Assembly: GCA_963663025.1 (NCBI GenBank)
Contig: OY760073.1
Location: 806,001-870,000 of the forward strand
Direction of reading: 5' to 3'
Source of the DNA: JAGWBF01 sp963663025
GTDB taxonomy: Bacteria > Chloroflexota > Dehalococcoidia > Lucifugimonadales > JAGWBF01
Length of the DNA stretch: 64,000 nt
Shown here: piece by piece, positions 57,167 through 64,000 of the stretch
Layout of the letters: the number at the start of each line of letters is the position of its first letter
Numbering within the stretch: position 1 is the stretch's first letter
Translations under genes and position numbers: made by a program
The notes under the pieces: generated by a model
What the model was told of the DNA's origin: nothing
What the model saw: the letters and a program-made list of their open reading frames with translations, nothing else
Database searches by the model: none

Positions 57167-57802
57167 CTATTGGGGTATCTGGTAGGTCTCCCGGGCCCTG
57201 GCCATAGCGAGCTTGAACACATCATAGGGTTGAGCGCCCGTGAACATCTGGTTCCCTATGAGGAAGGCGGGAACCCCCCGGATCCCCATGCCCATAGCTT
57301 CCTGGAACTGGGACATGACCCTATCCCGGTAGTACCCCGATTCCAATCGTTGGGACATCTCGGACCAGTTCAGGCCCGACCCTTCGGCCACCTCTTGTAT
57401 GACCGCCAGGTCTCCCAGGTTTTTCATGTCCTCCCAGTAAGCCTTGTAAAGGGAGTGGTGGAACTCCTCGTAATGGTCCTGTTCCAGGGCATACTCGGTG
57501 GCTTCCAACGAATACATCGAATTGGGGGTTATGGGAGCGCGCCGCATGGTCAAGCCAGCTTCCTCAGCGTAGGTGCGCAGGGGTTCGCTAAGCTGGCCGT
57601 CTTCCTCGCCCGGCCTGGGCTGCCGGGGAGCGCCCTCCTTAGGCGTTTCGGGATGCAGCAGGTAAGGCCTGATGTCCAACGCGATGTTGCAGTCCTGCTT
57701 GAGCCGTTCGATCCGAGACAGACCGATATAGCACCATGGTCAAACGTAGTCGTACCAGACCGTAACCGGCATGGGAGTGGTGGCGTCGCCATTGGTCGTC
57801 AT
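57167..57802 (-). CDS. DsbA/FrnE-family selenoprotein (in-frame UGA = Sec21)
   Basis: Read from ATG at 57802 (AGGAGAAGCC just upstream) through an in-frame TGA at 57742-57740, the gene gives 211 residues. VTVWYDYV is followed by TGA and then PWCYIGLSRIERL, so UGA replaces the first Cys of CPWC. Downstream come LTMRRAPITPNS, a DHYEEFHHSLYKAYWE helix, and the cis-Pro loop GIRGVPAFLIGN, as in FrnE-like proteins. It is a diverged paralogue of the gene at 25578-26180 with the UGA at the same site. A hairpin with its loop 20 nt after the UGA is a SECIS candidate. An SDR gene follows in the same frame after UAG. Expected role: selenol-dependent thiol/disulfide redox or glutathione-type transferase/isomerase. 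Confidence 0.83.
57696..57733 (-). promoter_or_regulatory. Bacterial SECIS-like stem-loop after the second UGA
   Basis: On the minus strand, 57726-57720 pairs with 57714-57708 (7 bp, two G-U) around the loop GTCTC (57719-57715), whose first base is 20 nt past the UGA, the same distance as in the other gene. A lower 4-bp helix (57733-57730 with 57699-57696) closes an uneven internal loop. The loop begins with GU, as in the Escherichia coli fdhF element. It is weaker than the hairpin at 25625-25668. Confidence 0.6.
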
Positions 57803-57906
57803 GGCTTCTCCTTTTGCTCCGCAATGGGGGCAAGCTAGAGGCCATGATAGCATGTTTGCTTTATGACGGCTATTTCCGGGCCCCGGAGCACCCGATAGCC
57901 CTGAAG

Positions 57907-57935
57907 TTGTGCTGCCCAAGGCGAATCTGTAGAAT
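57907..57935 (+). promoter_or_regulatory. Promoter of the CoA-transferase / enoyl-CoA hydratase genes
   Basis: TTGTGC (57907-57912) and TAGAAT (57930-57935), 17 bp apart, predict a start near 57942, 70 nt before the first CaiB gene. Confidence 0.55.
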
Positions 57936-58011
57936 GCTGGTGCTTATCGGGGTGTGGGTTGTTTAACACTATGCCCGCCAGTTAGACGTTCTATTTCCAG
58001 TTAGGAGATGC

Positions 58012-59211
58012 ATGCCGGGATTCCTGGAAGGGGTCCGCGTGGTGGACCTCACCCACTACATCTCGGGGCCGTACTGTACCCGGCTGATGGCCACCATGGG
58101 CGCTGAGGTCATTAAGGTCGAACGACCCGGCACAGGCGACCCCGCCAGGCTTCTGGGGCCCTTTCCTCCGTCCCATGCTGAGGACCCGGAGGCCAGCGCG
58201 ACCTTCATGTACCTGAACTGCTCCAAGAAGGGTGTTACCCTGGACTTGAAGTCGGATCGAGGCAGGGAGATACTTCTCCGACTCATCGATTCCGCCGATA
58301 TTCTGGTCGAGAACTTCGCCCCCCGCGTCCTACCTTCCTTGGGATTGACCTACGAAATCTTCTCCGCCAGGAACCCAGGGCTAGTAATGACGTCCATCTC
58401 TAATTTCGGGCAGACCGGGCCTTACCGGGACTGGAGGGCTGTGGAGCTTAACCTGTACGGCCTGGGAGGGCTGATGAACATCACAGGGGAGCCGGACCGG
58501 CCTCCTCTTAGAGAGGGCGCCCCCCTGGCCCAGTTGGGCGCTGGGCAGAACGCCTTTGTTGCGTCAATGACCGCCTTGTACCACGCCGAGAATACGGGTG
58601 TGGGACAGTGGATCGACATTTCCATCGCCGAGTACACCACCAACATCCTCGAGAACGCACTGATGCAGTACAGTTACTCGGGTCGAGAGTTCGAGCGGGC
58701 CGGGAACCGCGGCTATGGTCGGGCGGCCTGGGGCATATACCCGTGTAAGGATGGGTATGTGGGGGTCATAGCAGGCCCTGACCATCGCTGGCCCGCTGTC
58801 GCCGAGATCATGGAGCGGGAAGAGCTGGCCGACGAGCGTTTTCGCACCAGGCTCGGCAGGCTGTCAAATGCTGACGAGGTCGATGCCCTGATGCTTCCCT
58901 GGCTCCTGGACAACCATAAGGTGGACATCTTCCGAAAGGGCCAAGAGAAGGGCCTTGGGTTCGCCTATGTCGCCACCCTTCAAGACATCCTGGAAATGGA
59001 CCAGCTTAATGACCGAAACTACTACCTCGCCCTGGACCATCCGGTAGGCGGGACTTATAAGTACCCGGGAGCGCCTGCGAGGCCCAGCGAGGAGACTTGG
59101 GAGTTCGGGCGAGCGCCCCTACTGGGCGAGCACAACCGGGAAGTTATGGGAGGCCTCCTTGGTTACGGCGACGCCGAAGTGGATGGATTAGCTCAAGCGG
59201 GGATACTCTAG
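58012..59211 (+). CDS. CaiB/BaiF family (class III) CoA-transferase
   Basis: A 399-residue enzyme that moves CoA between carboxylic acids. LEGVRVVDLTHYISGPYCTRLMATMGAEVIKVERPGTGD over about residues 5-43 is the family start; the catalytic Asp is in GRAAWGIYPCKDGYVGV-adjacent sequence or earlier, in the ENFAPRVLPSLGL to SFGQTGP region as in formyl-CoA transferase, and I cannot fix it by eye. ATG at 58012 with AGGAGATGC upstream. It lies 3 nt from a second CaiB family gene, so the two may form a heteromer or act in series. Confidence 0.92.
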   Translation: MPGFLEGVRVVDLTHYISGPYCTRLMATMGAEVIKVERPGTGDPARLLGPFPPSHAEDPEASATFMYLNCSKKGVTLDLKSDRGREILLRLIDSADILVENFAPRVLPSLGLTYEIFSARNPGLVMTSISNFGQTGPYRDWRAVELNLYGLGGLMNITGEPDRPPLREGAPLAQLGAGQNAFVASMTALYHAENTGVGQWIDISIAEYTTNILENALMQYSYSGREFERAGNRGYGRAAWGIYPCKDGYVGVIAGPDHRWPAVAEIMEREELADERFRTRLGRLSNADEVDALMLPWLLDNHKVDIFRKGQEKGLGFAYVATLQDILEMDQLNDRNYYLALDHPVGGTYKYPGAPARPSEETWEFGRAPLLGEHNREVMGGLLGYGDAEVDGLAQAGIL

Positions 59212-59238
59212 GCCTTGGCTTTCCGGGCGGAAAGGCCG

Positions 59239-60522
59239 ATGGGGCCATCAGGCCATGGGCTTCCCCTGGAGGATGTCCGGGTGTTGGACCTGTCCAGGAT
59301 ATGGGCGGGGCCTTACTGCACCAAGCTGCTGGCTGATATGGGGGCGCAGGTAATCAAGGTGGAGTCTCTACGGGTTTATGACTCCCACCGGGGCCCCGTC
59401 AGTCCTGCCAGAGGCATTGCCAGCTATCCTGATTCCGATGGGGGCGACCAGCCCTGGAACAGGAACGGCTGGTTCAACTGCCTGCACATGAGCAAGCACG
59501 GCATCACCCTGGAGCTGACCGATGCTATGGGTTGCGAGCTGTTCGAGGAGCTTGTCTCCATCAGCGATGTCATCATTGAAAACTTCCGGTACGGCAGCTT
59601 GGCGCGTCTGGGATACAACTATGACGATCTCAAGAGGCTCCGGCCCGACATCATATACGTCTCAATGCCCGGGTTCGGAAACAGCGGCCCCTGGCGGGAC
59701 TACCTGGCATACGGCATTGGGCAGGAGCAGCTTTCGGGCATGGCCCACATGACGGGGTACGAGGATGATGGGCCTATGAAGTCGGGCATCAACCACGGGG
59801 ACCCTATCACGGGCTCCCACGCTGCCGGCATTATCCTGGCAGGGCTGAGGCACCGCAGGCGCACGGGCAAGGGGATGTTTGTAGATGTGTCCCAGCTGGA
59901 ATCCACGGTTGCTCTCCTGGGTTCTTATCTGCTGGGCTACCAGATGACGGGCCAGGACTACGAGCGGCGGGGGAATCGCAGTGATCTGTACGCACCCCAC
60001 AACGTCTATCCGTGCGTCGAGGAGGATTCCTGGGTGAGCATCGCGGTGACGGGAGAATCCGAATGGCACGCCCTCTGCCGCGTCATGGAGCGTCCCGACC
60101 TGTCGGAAGATGCTCGCTATGACTCCCTGCAGGGGCGCAGGGACCATGAGGACGACCTGGATGACATGATCGCGGCGTGGACGTGCCAACGAAATGCGGG
60201 TGAGATCGCTTCCCAGCTCCAGGACGTAGGTGTACCGGCCACGCCCGTACTGTCGGCTCCCGGTCTGCTGGCCGACCCTCATCTCAAGGACCGGGGGACC
60301 TTCGTGCAGGTGGAGCACCCCTGGGCGGGCACCCACACCTACCCGGGCATCGCCTGGAAGATGTCGGCCACGCCCGGAATGGTCCGCTGGCCCGCTCCTG
60401 GCCTGGGCCAGGACAACAGGACGGTCTATGGGGAGCTTCTGGGCCTGCCTTCGGAAAGGATTGAGACTCTGGAAGATAAAGGAGTTATCGGGACAATTCC
60501 CACGGATTCACGCATCATCTAA
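59239..60522 (+). CDS. CaiB/BaiF family (class III) CoA-transferase
   Basis: A 427-residue second CoA-transferase, only distantly similar to its neighbour. LEDVRVLDLSRIWAGPYCTKLLADMGAQVIKVES (about residues 8-41), IENFRYGSLARLGYNYDDL and MPGFGNSGPWRDYLAYG are family blocks. I chose ATG at 59239, a few bases after GGAAAGG; a TTG at 59215 would add eight residues and leave 3 nt to the previous stop. Substrate unknown, possibly an aryl or branched succinate-type acid, given the hydratase that follows. Confidence 0.9.
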   Translation: MGPSGHGLPLEDVRVLDLSRIWAGPYCTKLLADMGAQVIKVESLRVYDSHRGPVSPARGIASYPDSDGGDQPWNRNGWFNCLHMSKHGITLELTDAMGCELFEELVSISDVIIENFRYGSLARLGYNYDDLKRLRPDIIYVSMPGFGNSGPWRDYLAYGIGQEQLSGMAHMTGYEDDGPMKSGINHGDPITGSHAAGIILAGLRHRRRTGKGMFVDVSQLESTVALLGSYLLGYQMTGQDYERRGNRSDLYAPHNVYPCVEEDSWVSIAVTGESEWHALCRVMERPDLSEDARYDSLQGRRDHEDDLDDMIAAWTCQRNAGEIASQLQDVGVPATPVLSAPGLLADPHLKDRGTFVQVEHPWAGTHTYPGIAWKMSATPGMVRWPAPGLGQDNRTVYGELLGLPSERIETLEDKGVIGTIPTDSRII

Positions 60523-60547
60523 TCAGAACACAAACAGGAGGGTATCA

Positions 60548-61306
60548 ATGGCGGAGGTCCTATATGAGGTCAGGGACCGGATAGGGTACATCACCCTCAA
60601 CCGGCCCGAAAAGCTGAATGCCATCAACCCGGAGATGAGGGAGCTCCTATGGGAGGCGTTCCAGGACGTCAAGGCGAACCCTGAAGTGAGGGTCGCCATC
60701 ATCACGGGTAGCGGGAAGGCCTTTTCCACCGGTCACGACTTGGTAGCCATGGCTGCCGGAAGGGCGAGCGAAGGGAAGAGCACCTCGGACCTGTACGTGG
60801 CAGCCCAGAACATATGGAAGCCTATCCTGTCAGCCATCAACGGCGTCTGCCTTGCCCAGGGTTGCGGACTGGCCCTCAGCAGCGATGTCCGCGTTGCTTC
60901 CGAGGATGCCGAGTTCGGCTGGCCCCAGGTGAAGCGAGGCATCTCTTCGGTGAGCGGGCCTGCCTTGATGGCCCAGGTGCTGCCCCGGAACGTAGCCTTC
61001 GAGATCATGTTTACCGGGGACTTCATGAGCGCTCAAAGGGCACTGGATCTCAACTTGGTAAACCATGTAGTGCCCGCAGACCAGGTGATGTCCACCACCG
61101 AGTCCATAGCCCGCAAGATAATGGAGAACGCTCCTTTGGCCCTAGCCGCCATTAAAGAGGTTACGGTTAACGGCGCCAGCATGGACCTGGAGAGGCGGGT
61201 GGCCTTTGCCCAGGTGAAGGCAGACCTGACCCGCACCACGGAAGATGCTAAAGAGGGCGTGAAGGCCTTTGCGGAGCGCCGTCCGCCAGTATGGACGGGC
61301 AGATAG
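60548..61306 (+). CDS. Enoyl-CoA hydratase/isomerase family protein
   Basis: A 252-residue crotonase-fold enzyme. ITLNRPEKLNAINPEM, the oxyanion region GSGKAFSTGHDLVAM and AINGVCLAQGCGLALSSDVRVASEDAEFGWPQVKRG (about residues 97-131) are typical. The second catalytic Glu of true hydratases is replaced near SSVSGP, so isomerase, hydrolase or decarboxylase activity is also possible. ATG at 60548 with GGAGGG 7 nt upstream. It completes a three-gene cassette with the two CoA-transferases for activation and turnover of a carboxylic acid. Confidence 0.92.
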   Translation: MAEVLYEVRDRIGYITLNRPEKLNAINPEMRELLWEAFQDVKANPEVRVAIITGSGKAFSTGHDLVAMAAGRASEGKSTSDLYVAAQNIWKPILSAINGVCLAQGCGLALSSDVRVASEDAEFGWPQVKRGISSVSGPALMAQVLPRNVAFEIMFTGDFMSAQRALDLNLVNHVVPADQVMSTTESIARKIMENAPLALAAIKEVTVNGASMDLERRVAFAQVKADLTRTTEDAKEGVKAFAERRPPVWTGR

Positions 61307-61337
61307 GCCTCATGCCATCGGGGCCAGATGGAGCCCT

Positions 61338-63182
61338 CTACTCGACGGTAACCGACTTAGCCAGGTTTCGGGGTTGGTCCACCTCGCAGCCCCGTTGAAC
61401 GGCTACTTCGTAGGCCAGCATCTGCATGACCAGGGATGTCAGGAAGGGGCTTAGCGTCTCAGAGGTGCGGGGCACCCACAGGCTATAGTCTACCTCTGAG
61501 GCAAGCTCCGAGTCTCCCTCGGTCAGCAGCCCAATGACTATGCCATCCCTAGCCTTGACCTCCCTGATGTTTGCCGACATCTTGGAGTAGGTGGAAGACT
61601 CTGGCGCAATGGCCACCACGGGCATGCTGCCGTCGATAAGAGCGACGGGGCCGTGTTTCATCTCTCCGGCTGCGTAGCCCTCTGCATGGACGTAGGCGAT
61701 CTCCTTGAGCTTCAGCGCTCCCTCCAGGGCTATGGGAAGATTGATGCCTCGTCCCAAGTACAGAAAGTTCTGGTACCCGCCCAGGGTCTTCGCCAGCGAC
61801 TTGTACCCCTCGACGTCGGACAGCAGGCGGCCCATCAGATGGGGGATGTGGGCAATCTCAGCCAGGAGTTCCTTGGCGTGAGATGGGCTTATGGTGCCCC
61901 TCACATGGCCCAGGTGCAGGGCTAGCAGAAGAAGAACACTCAGGGACGATGTGAATGTCTTGGTGCTGGCGACGCCCACCTCCAGCCCGGACCGCATGAG
62001 TAAGGTCCCATCAGCGAGGCGGTTGGCTTGGCTCATCTCCGTATTGCAGATGCTGAGGAGCCGTCCTCCCTTCTGGCGCACGTCGGACATAGCCGCCAGG
62101 GTATCCGCCGTCTCCCCGGACTGGGACACGCCTGTGACCAATGTGCCTTGGTCCACGGGATAGTCCCGGTAGCGGAACTCCGAGGCATTGTCCACCTCCG
62201 CTGGGACCTTGGCCAATGACTCTATGAAGTGCCTGCCTACCATAGCAGCATGAAGGCTGGTGCCCATTCCCACCAGCACGACTTTCCGGAGGTCCCGCGT
62301 CTCCTGGAACGATAAGGGGAACTGCTCCAGTTCGACTTGGCTGTTCTCGAAGTTAACCCTGCCCCGGAGGCAGTTAACAGCGGCCAGGGGCTGCTCCATG
62401 ATCTCCTTGAGCATATGGTGAGGGTATCCTTCCTTGTCTCCCTGGGCGACGTTGGAAGGAATGCTTCTGGTCTCCTTGGATACAGGCTCGCCCTGCAGAT
62501 TTACATAACGGATGCCATTGCCGGCAACGACTGCGACCTCTCCGTGCTCCAGAAAGCTGACCTCCCCGATAAGCGGGGCCAGGGGCTGAAGGTCGCTGCT
62601 GATGATCGCTTCGCCGTCCCTATGCCCCAGCACGATCCCGCCGGCATATCCCAACCGCAGGGCTAGGAGCTGGCTGGACGAGTCCGGGGGGCCGATGGAG
62701 ACGATGGCTTGGGATCCCTGCACCTGGCTGGCCATGGCGAGGAATGCATCTTCGAAGCTGAGGCCCGACTCCATCCCCGATTCGATCAGGTGGGCCACCA
62801 CCTCGGTGTCAGTTTCGGAGCTGAAGCTGTGGCCATCGGCAAGAAGTTTCTGCTTGAGCTCCAGGTAGTTCTCGATGATGCCGTTGTGGACCACAGCTAC
62901 CTGGTGGCGGCAGCCGGTGTGGGGGTGGGCATTGGCGACTGACGGTCTTCCATGGGTGGCCCAGCGAGTGTGGCCGATGCCGAGGGTGCCTTTAGGGGGA
63001 GGGATGCCGGGAGTGTCCAACTCCCGCACTTTCCCACCGGATTTGAAGGTTTCCAGATCTCCGGAGGGGTTGAAGATGGCGATCCCGGCGCTGTCGTAAC
63101 CCCGATATTCCAGCTTCTTTAGGCCGTCGAGGAGGATGGGCCAGGCGTCCCGGTGCCCAGTGTACGCAACGATTCCGCACAT
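61338..63182 (-). CDS. glmS: Glutamine-fructose-6-phosphate aminotransferase (isomerising), GlmS
   Basis: A 614-residue enzyme making glucosamine-6-phosphate for peptidoglycan. The nucleophile is Cys2 (MCGIVAYTGHR). The glutaminase domain contains TRWATHGRPS and HNGIIENY. The two SIS domains include GTSLHAAMVGRHFIE and SQSGETADTLAAM, and the end is PRNLAKSVTVE. ATG at 63182 with GGAGGAGG upstream region. No glmS ribozyme was recognised in the 168 nt before it. It lies downstream of a zinc-ribbon gene and rplL on the same strand. Confidence 0.97.
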   Translation of the reverse strand: MCGIVAYTGHRDAWPILLDGLKKLEYRGYDSAGIAIFNPSGDLETFKSGGKVRELDTPGIPPPKGTLGIGHTRWATHGRPSVANAHPHTGCRHQVAVVHNGIIENYLELKQKLLADGHSFSSETDTEVVAHLIESGMESGLSFEDAFLAMASQVQGSQAIVSIGPPDSSSQLLALRLGYAGGIVLGHRDGEAIISSDLQPLAPLIGEVSFLEHGEVAVVAGNGIRYVNLQGEPVSKETRSIPSNVAQGDKEGYPHHMLKEIMEQPLAAVNCLRGRVNFENSQVELEQFPLSFQETRDLRKVVLVGMGTSLHAAMVGRHFIESLAKVPAEVDNASEFRYRDYPVDQGTLVTGVSQSGETADTLAAMSDVRQKGGRLLSICNTEMSQANRLADGTLLMRSGLEVGVASTKTFTSSLSVLLLLALHLGHVRGTISPSHAKELLAEIAHIPHLMGRLLSDVEGYKSLAKTLGGYQNFLYLGRGINLPIALEGALKLKEIAYVHAEGYAAGEMKHGPVALIDGSMPVVAIAPESSTYSKMSANIREVKARDGIVIGLLTEGDSELASEVDYSLWVPRTSETLSPFLTSLVMQMLAYEVAVQRGCEVDQPRNLAKSVTVE

Positions 63183-63350
63183 CCTGCGTTCCTGTCCTCC
63201 TCCCGGACCGCCTCGATGGGTGAGGCTTTTCTCCTGGACATGCCGAAGGTTCGAGATGTCCCAGGATCTGTTTGGTGAATTGCAGGGCCCGGTTAGGCCT
63301 AGGGGGCTAGGGGGACATCGCTGAGGCGATGAAAAAACCCCGGTAGTTGG

Positions 63351-63605
63351 CTAGCGCTCGGCCTCATCATCGGCTGGAATGACTTCCCCCTGTTCTTCGA
63401 GGCAGCTTAGGCAAACGTAGCTTTCTCCCTGCTCATGGGCGATGCCTACAGCTACGTTTCGCCGCCGGCCGCACTTGGAACAGGTTACCATCTCCAGCGG
63501 GGCCTCTGGGCCCGATCCACCCGCGGCGCCTCCCCTGAATCCCTTGTACTCGGGATTCAGGTGCTTCATTTGGAGGAATCGCTCCCTGTCCTTGCGCCGG
63601 CTCAT
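63351..63605 (-). CDS. Small zinc-ribbon protein
   Basis: An 84-residue basic-then-acidic protein with two CxxC pairs, CSKCGRRR and CLSC (about residues 42-45 and 65-68), which would bind one zinc. The first 40 residues are rich in Lys, Arg and Gly (LNPEYKGFRGG), suggesting RNA or ribosome contact. ATG at 63605 with GGGGGACC upstream. Its place between rplL and glmS and its composition hint at a translation-related role, but I do not recognise the family. Confidence 0.75.
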   Translation of the reverse strand: MSRRKDRERFLQMKHLNPEYKGFRGGAAGGSGPEAPLEMVTCSKCGRRRNVAVGIAHEQGESYVCLSCLEEQGEVIPADDEAER

Positions 63606-63743
63606 TTGGTCCCCCGGTTGTGCCTAATGAAGTAGTAGGCGCCCGCGTATGCCTATACGCAGACCCATGTGTCATGAGGACAAAGCCTCTAGGGAGAAGG
63701 CGCCGATGTTCGGGCCTTGCCCCCAGAGGTCCAGGTTCCAGCT

Positions 63744-64000
63744 TTACTCTACGGCTACCTTGGCGCCGGCGGCTTCCAGGGCTTCCTTCACCTTGTTAGC
63801 TTCGTCCTGGGCAATGGCTTCCTTGACCTTGCTCGGGGCCGCTTCCACCAGCTCCTTGGCTTCACGCAGTCCGAGGGTGGTCACTTCGCGTACCGCTTTG
63901 ATGACGTTGATCTTGTTGGCGCCAACATCCTGGAGCACCACTGCAAACTCGGTCTTCTCATCATCCGCGGCTGCCGGAGCATCGCCGCCGGCGGTCGGCG
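63744..64000 (-). CDS. rplL: Ribosomal protein bL12 (L7/L12), partial, N-terminus beyond window
   Basis: The visible 85 residues are the flexible Ala/Gly-rich hinge and the globular C-terminal domain: EKTEFAVVLQDVGANKINVIKAVREVT in part, then GLREAKELVEAAPSKVKE and KVKEALEAAGAKVAVE. This domain recruits and stimulates translation GTPases. The N-terminal dimerisation domain lies to the right of the window. No U-tract terminator is evident after the stop at 63744; a 6-bp hairpin GCGTAT-AGGC-ATACGC lies further on at 63646-63661. Confidence 0.97.
   Translation of the reverse strand, partial: PTAGGDAPAAADDEKTEFAVVLQDVGANKINVIKAVREVTTLGLREAKELVEAAPSKVKEAIAQDEANKVKEALEAAGAKVAVE

Noticed and set aside
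25578..57802. UGA as a tryptophan codon (alternative genetic code)
   Set aside because: TGG is used for Trp everywhere, including beside the UGA in both genes; TGA ends other genes such as the lipoprotein and the small membrane protein; and the aligned family residue is Cys, not Trp.
63315..63340. Hairpin CATCGC-TGAG-GCGATG next to six A/T as a terminator
   Set aside because: On the coding (minus) strand the T-run precedes the hairpin rather than following it, and on the plus strand no gene ends there.
63183..63350. Possible glmS ribozyme upstream of glmS
   Set aside because: The leader lacks the conserved ribozyme core I would expect, and the only hairpin near (63315-63332) is short.

Overview
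The window is about 60% GC, densely coded on both strands, and carries no phage or insertion-sequence gene. The gene mix suggests a free-living, probably marine or soil, member of the Chloroflexota (Dehalococcoidia / SAR202-like). It has several luciferase-like (LLM) oxidoreductases, CaiB/BaiF CoA-transferases, a three-subunit molybdenum hydroxylase, a Rieske oxygenase, a type II glutamine synthetase and a dissimilatory APS reductase operon. This placement is inference from gene content; no 16S rRNA gene is present.

Layout. 1-7.8 kb (minus strand): aprB-aprA-qmoA-qmoB-qmoC followed by a partial L-aspartate dehydrogenase gene, behind a strong divergent promoter and a leader hairpin. 7.8-11.7 kb: alpha/beta hydrolase, DNA polymerase IV, a fumarylacetoacetase-family enzyme and a small PT-rich lipoprotein. 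11.7-13.8 kb: the most unusual locus, with a near-consensus promoter, a roughly 245-nt structured RNA with a predicted pseudoknot and U-tract, and an exact 491-bp tandem duplication that leaves one truncated and one full copy of a P-loop / deoxyribosyltransferase-like gene. 13.8-25.4 kb: MFS and CPA2 transporters, nitroreductase, YifB/ComM ATPase, tRNA-Gln, glutamine synthetase, Rieske oxygenase, cytidylyltransferase, RidA, DJ-1/PfpI and an LLM enzyme. 25.5-28 kb: a DsbA/FrnE-family gene with an in-frame UGA and a SECIS-like hairpin, an SDR, and an ornithine cyclodeaminase homologue. 28-31.9 kb: glycine betaine type ABC transporter. 31.9-38 kb: molybdenum hydroxylase subunits, two LLM enzymes and a MoaD/ThiS protein. 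38-42.5 kb: 2-oxoacid dehydrogenase E1-alpha, E1-beta, E2 and LipB. 42.5-51 kb (minus): hydrolase, LLM enzyme, quinone oxidoreductase, two-module LRR lipoprotein, PIG-L deacetylase, and a cysteinyl-tRNA synthetase fused to a glycosyltransferase. 51-56.3 kb: UDG-like protein, ThrB, LysC, glycosyltransferase, TPR protein. 56.3-57.8 kb (minus): a second UGA-containing DsbA/FrnE gene followed by an SDR with no ordinary start codon. 58-61.3 kb: two CoA-transferases and an enoyl-CoA hydratase. 61.3-64 kb (minus): rplL (partial), a zinc-ribbon protein and glmS.

How the genes fit together. Apr and Qmo form one sulfite/APS electron-transfer module coupled to the quinone pool. LipB sits next to the E2 whose lipoyl domain it would modify. 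The CoA-transferases and hydratase form a carboxylic-acid degradation cassette. Two separate DsbA-fold genes carry UGA exactly where the family has the first Cys of its CPxC motif. Each has a hairpin loop 20 nt downstream and an SDR gene as its next neighbour, which strongly suggests a selenocysteine-using redox module. The best candidates for undescribed biology are these selenoprotein cassettes, the structured-RNA/duplication locus at 11.7-13.8 kb, and the CysS-glycosyltransferase fusion.
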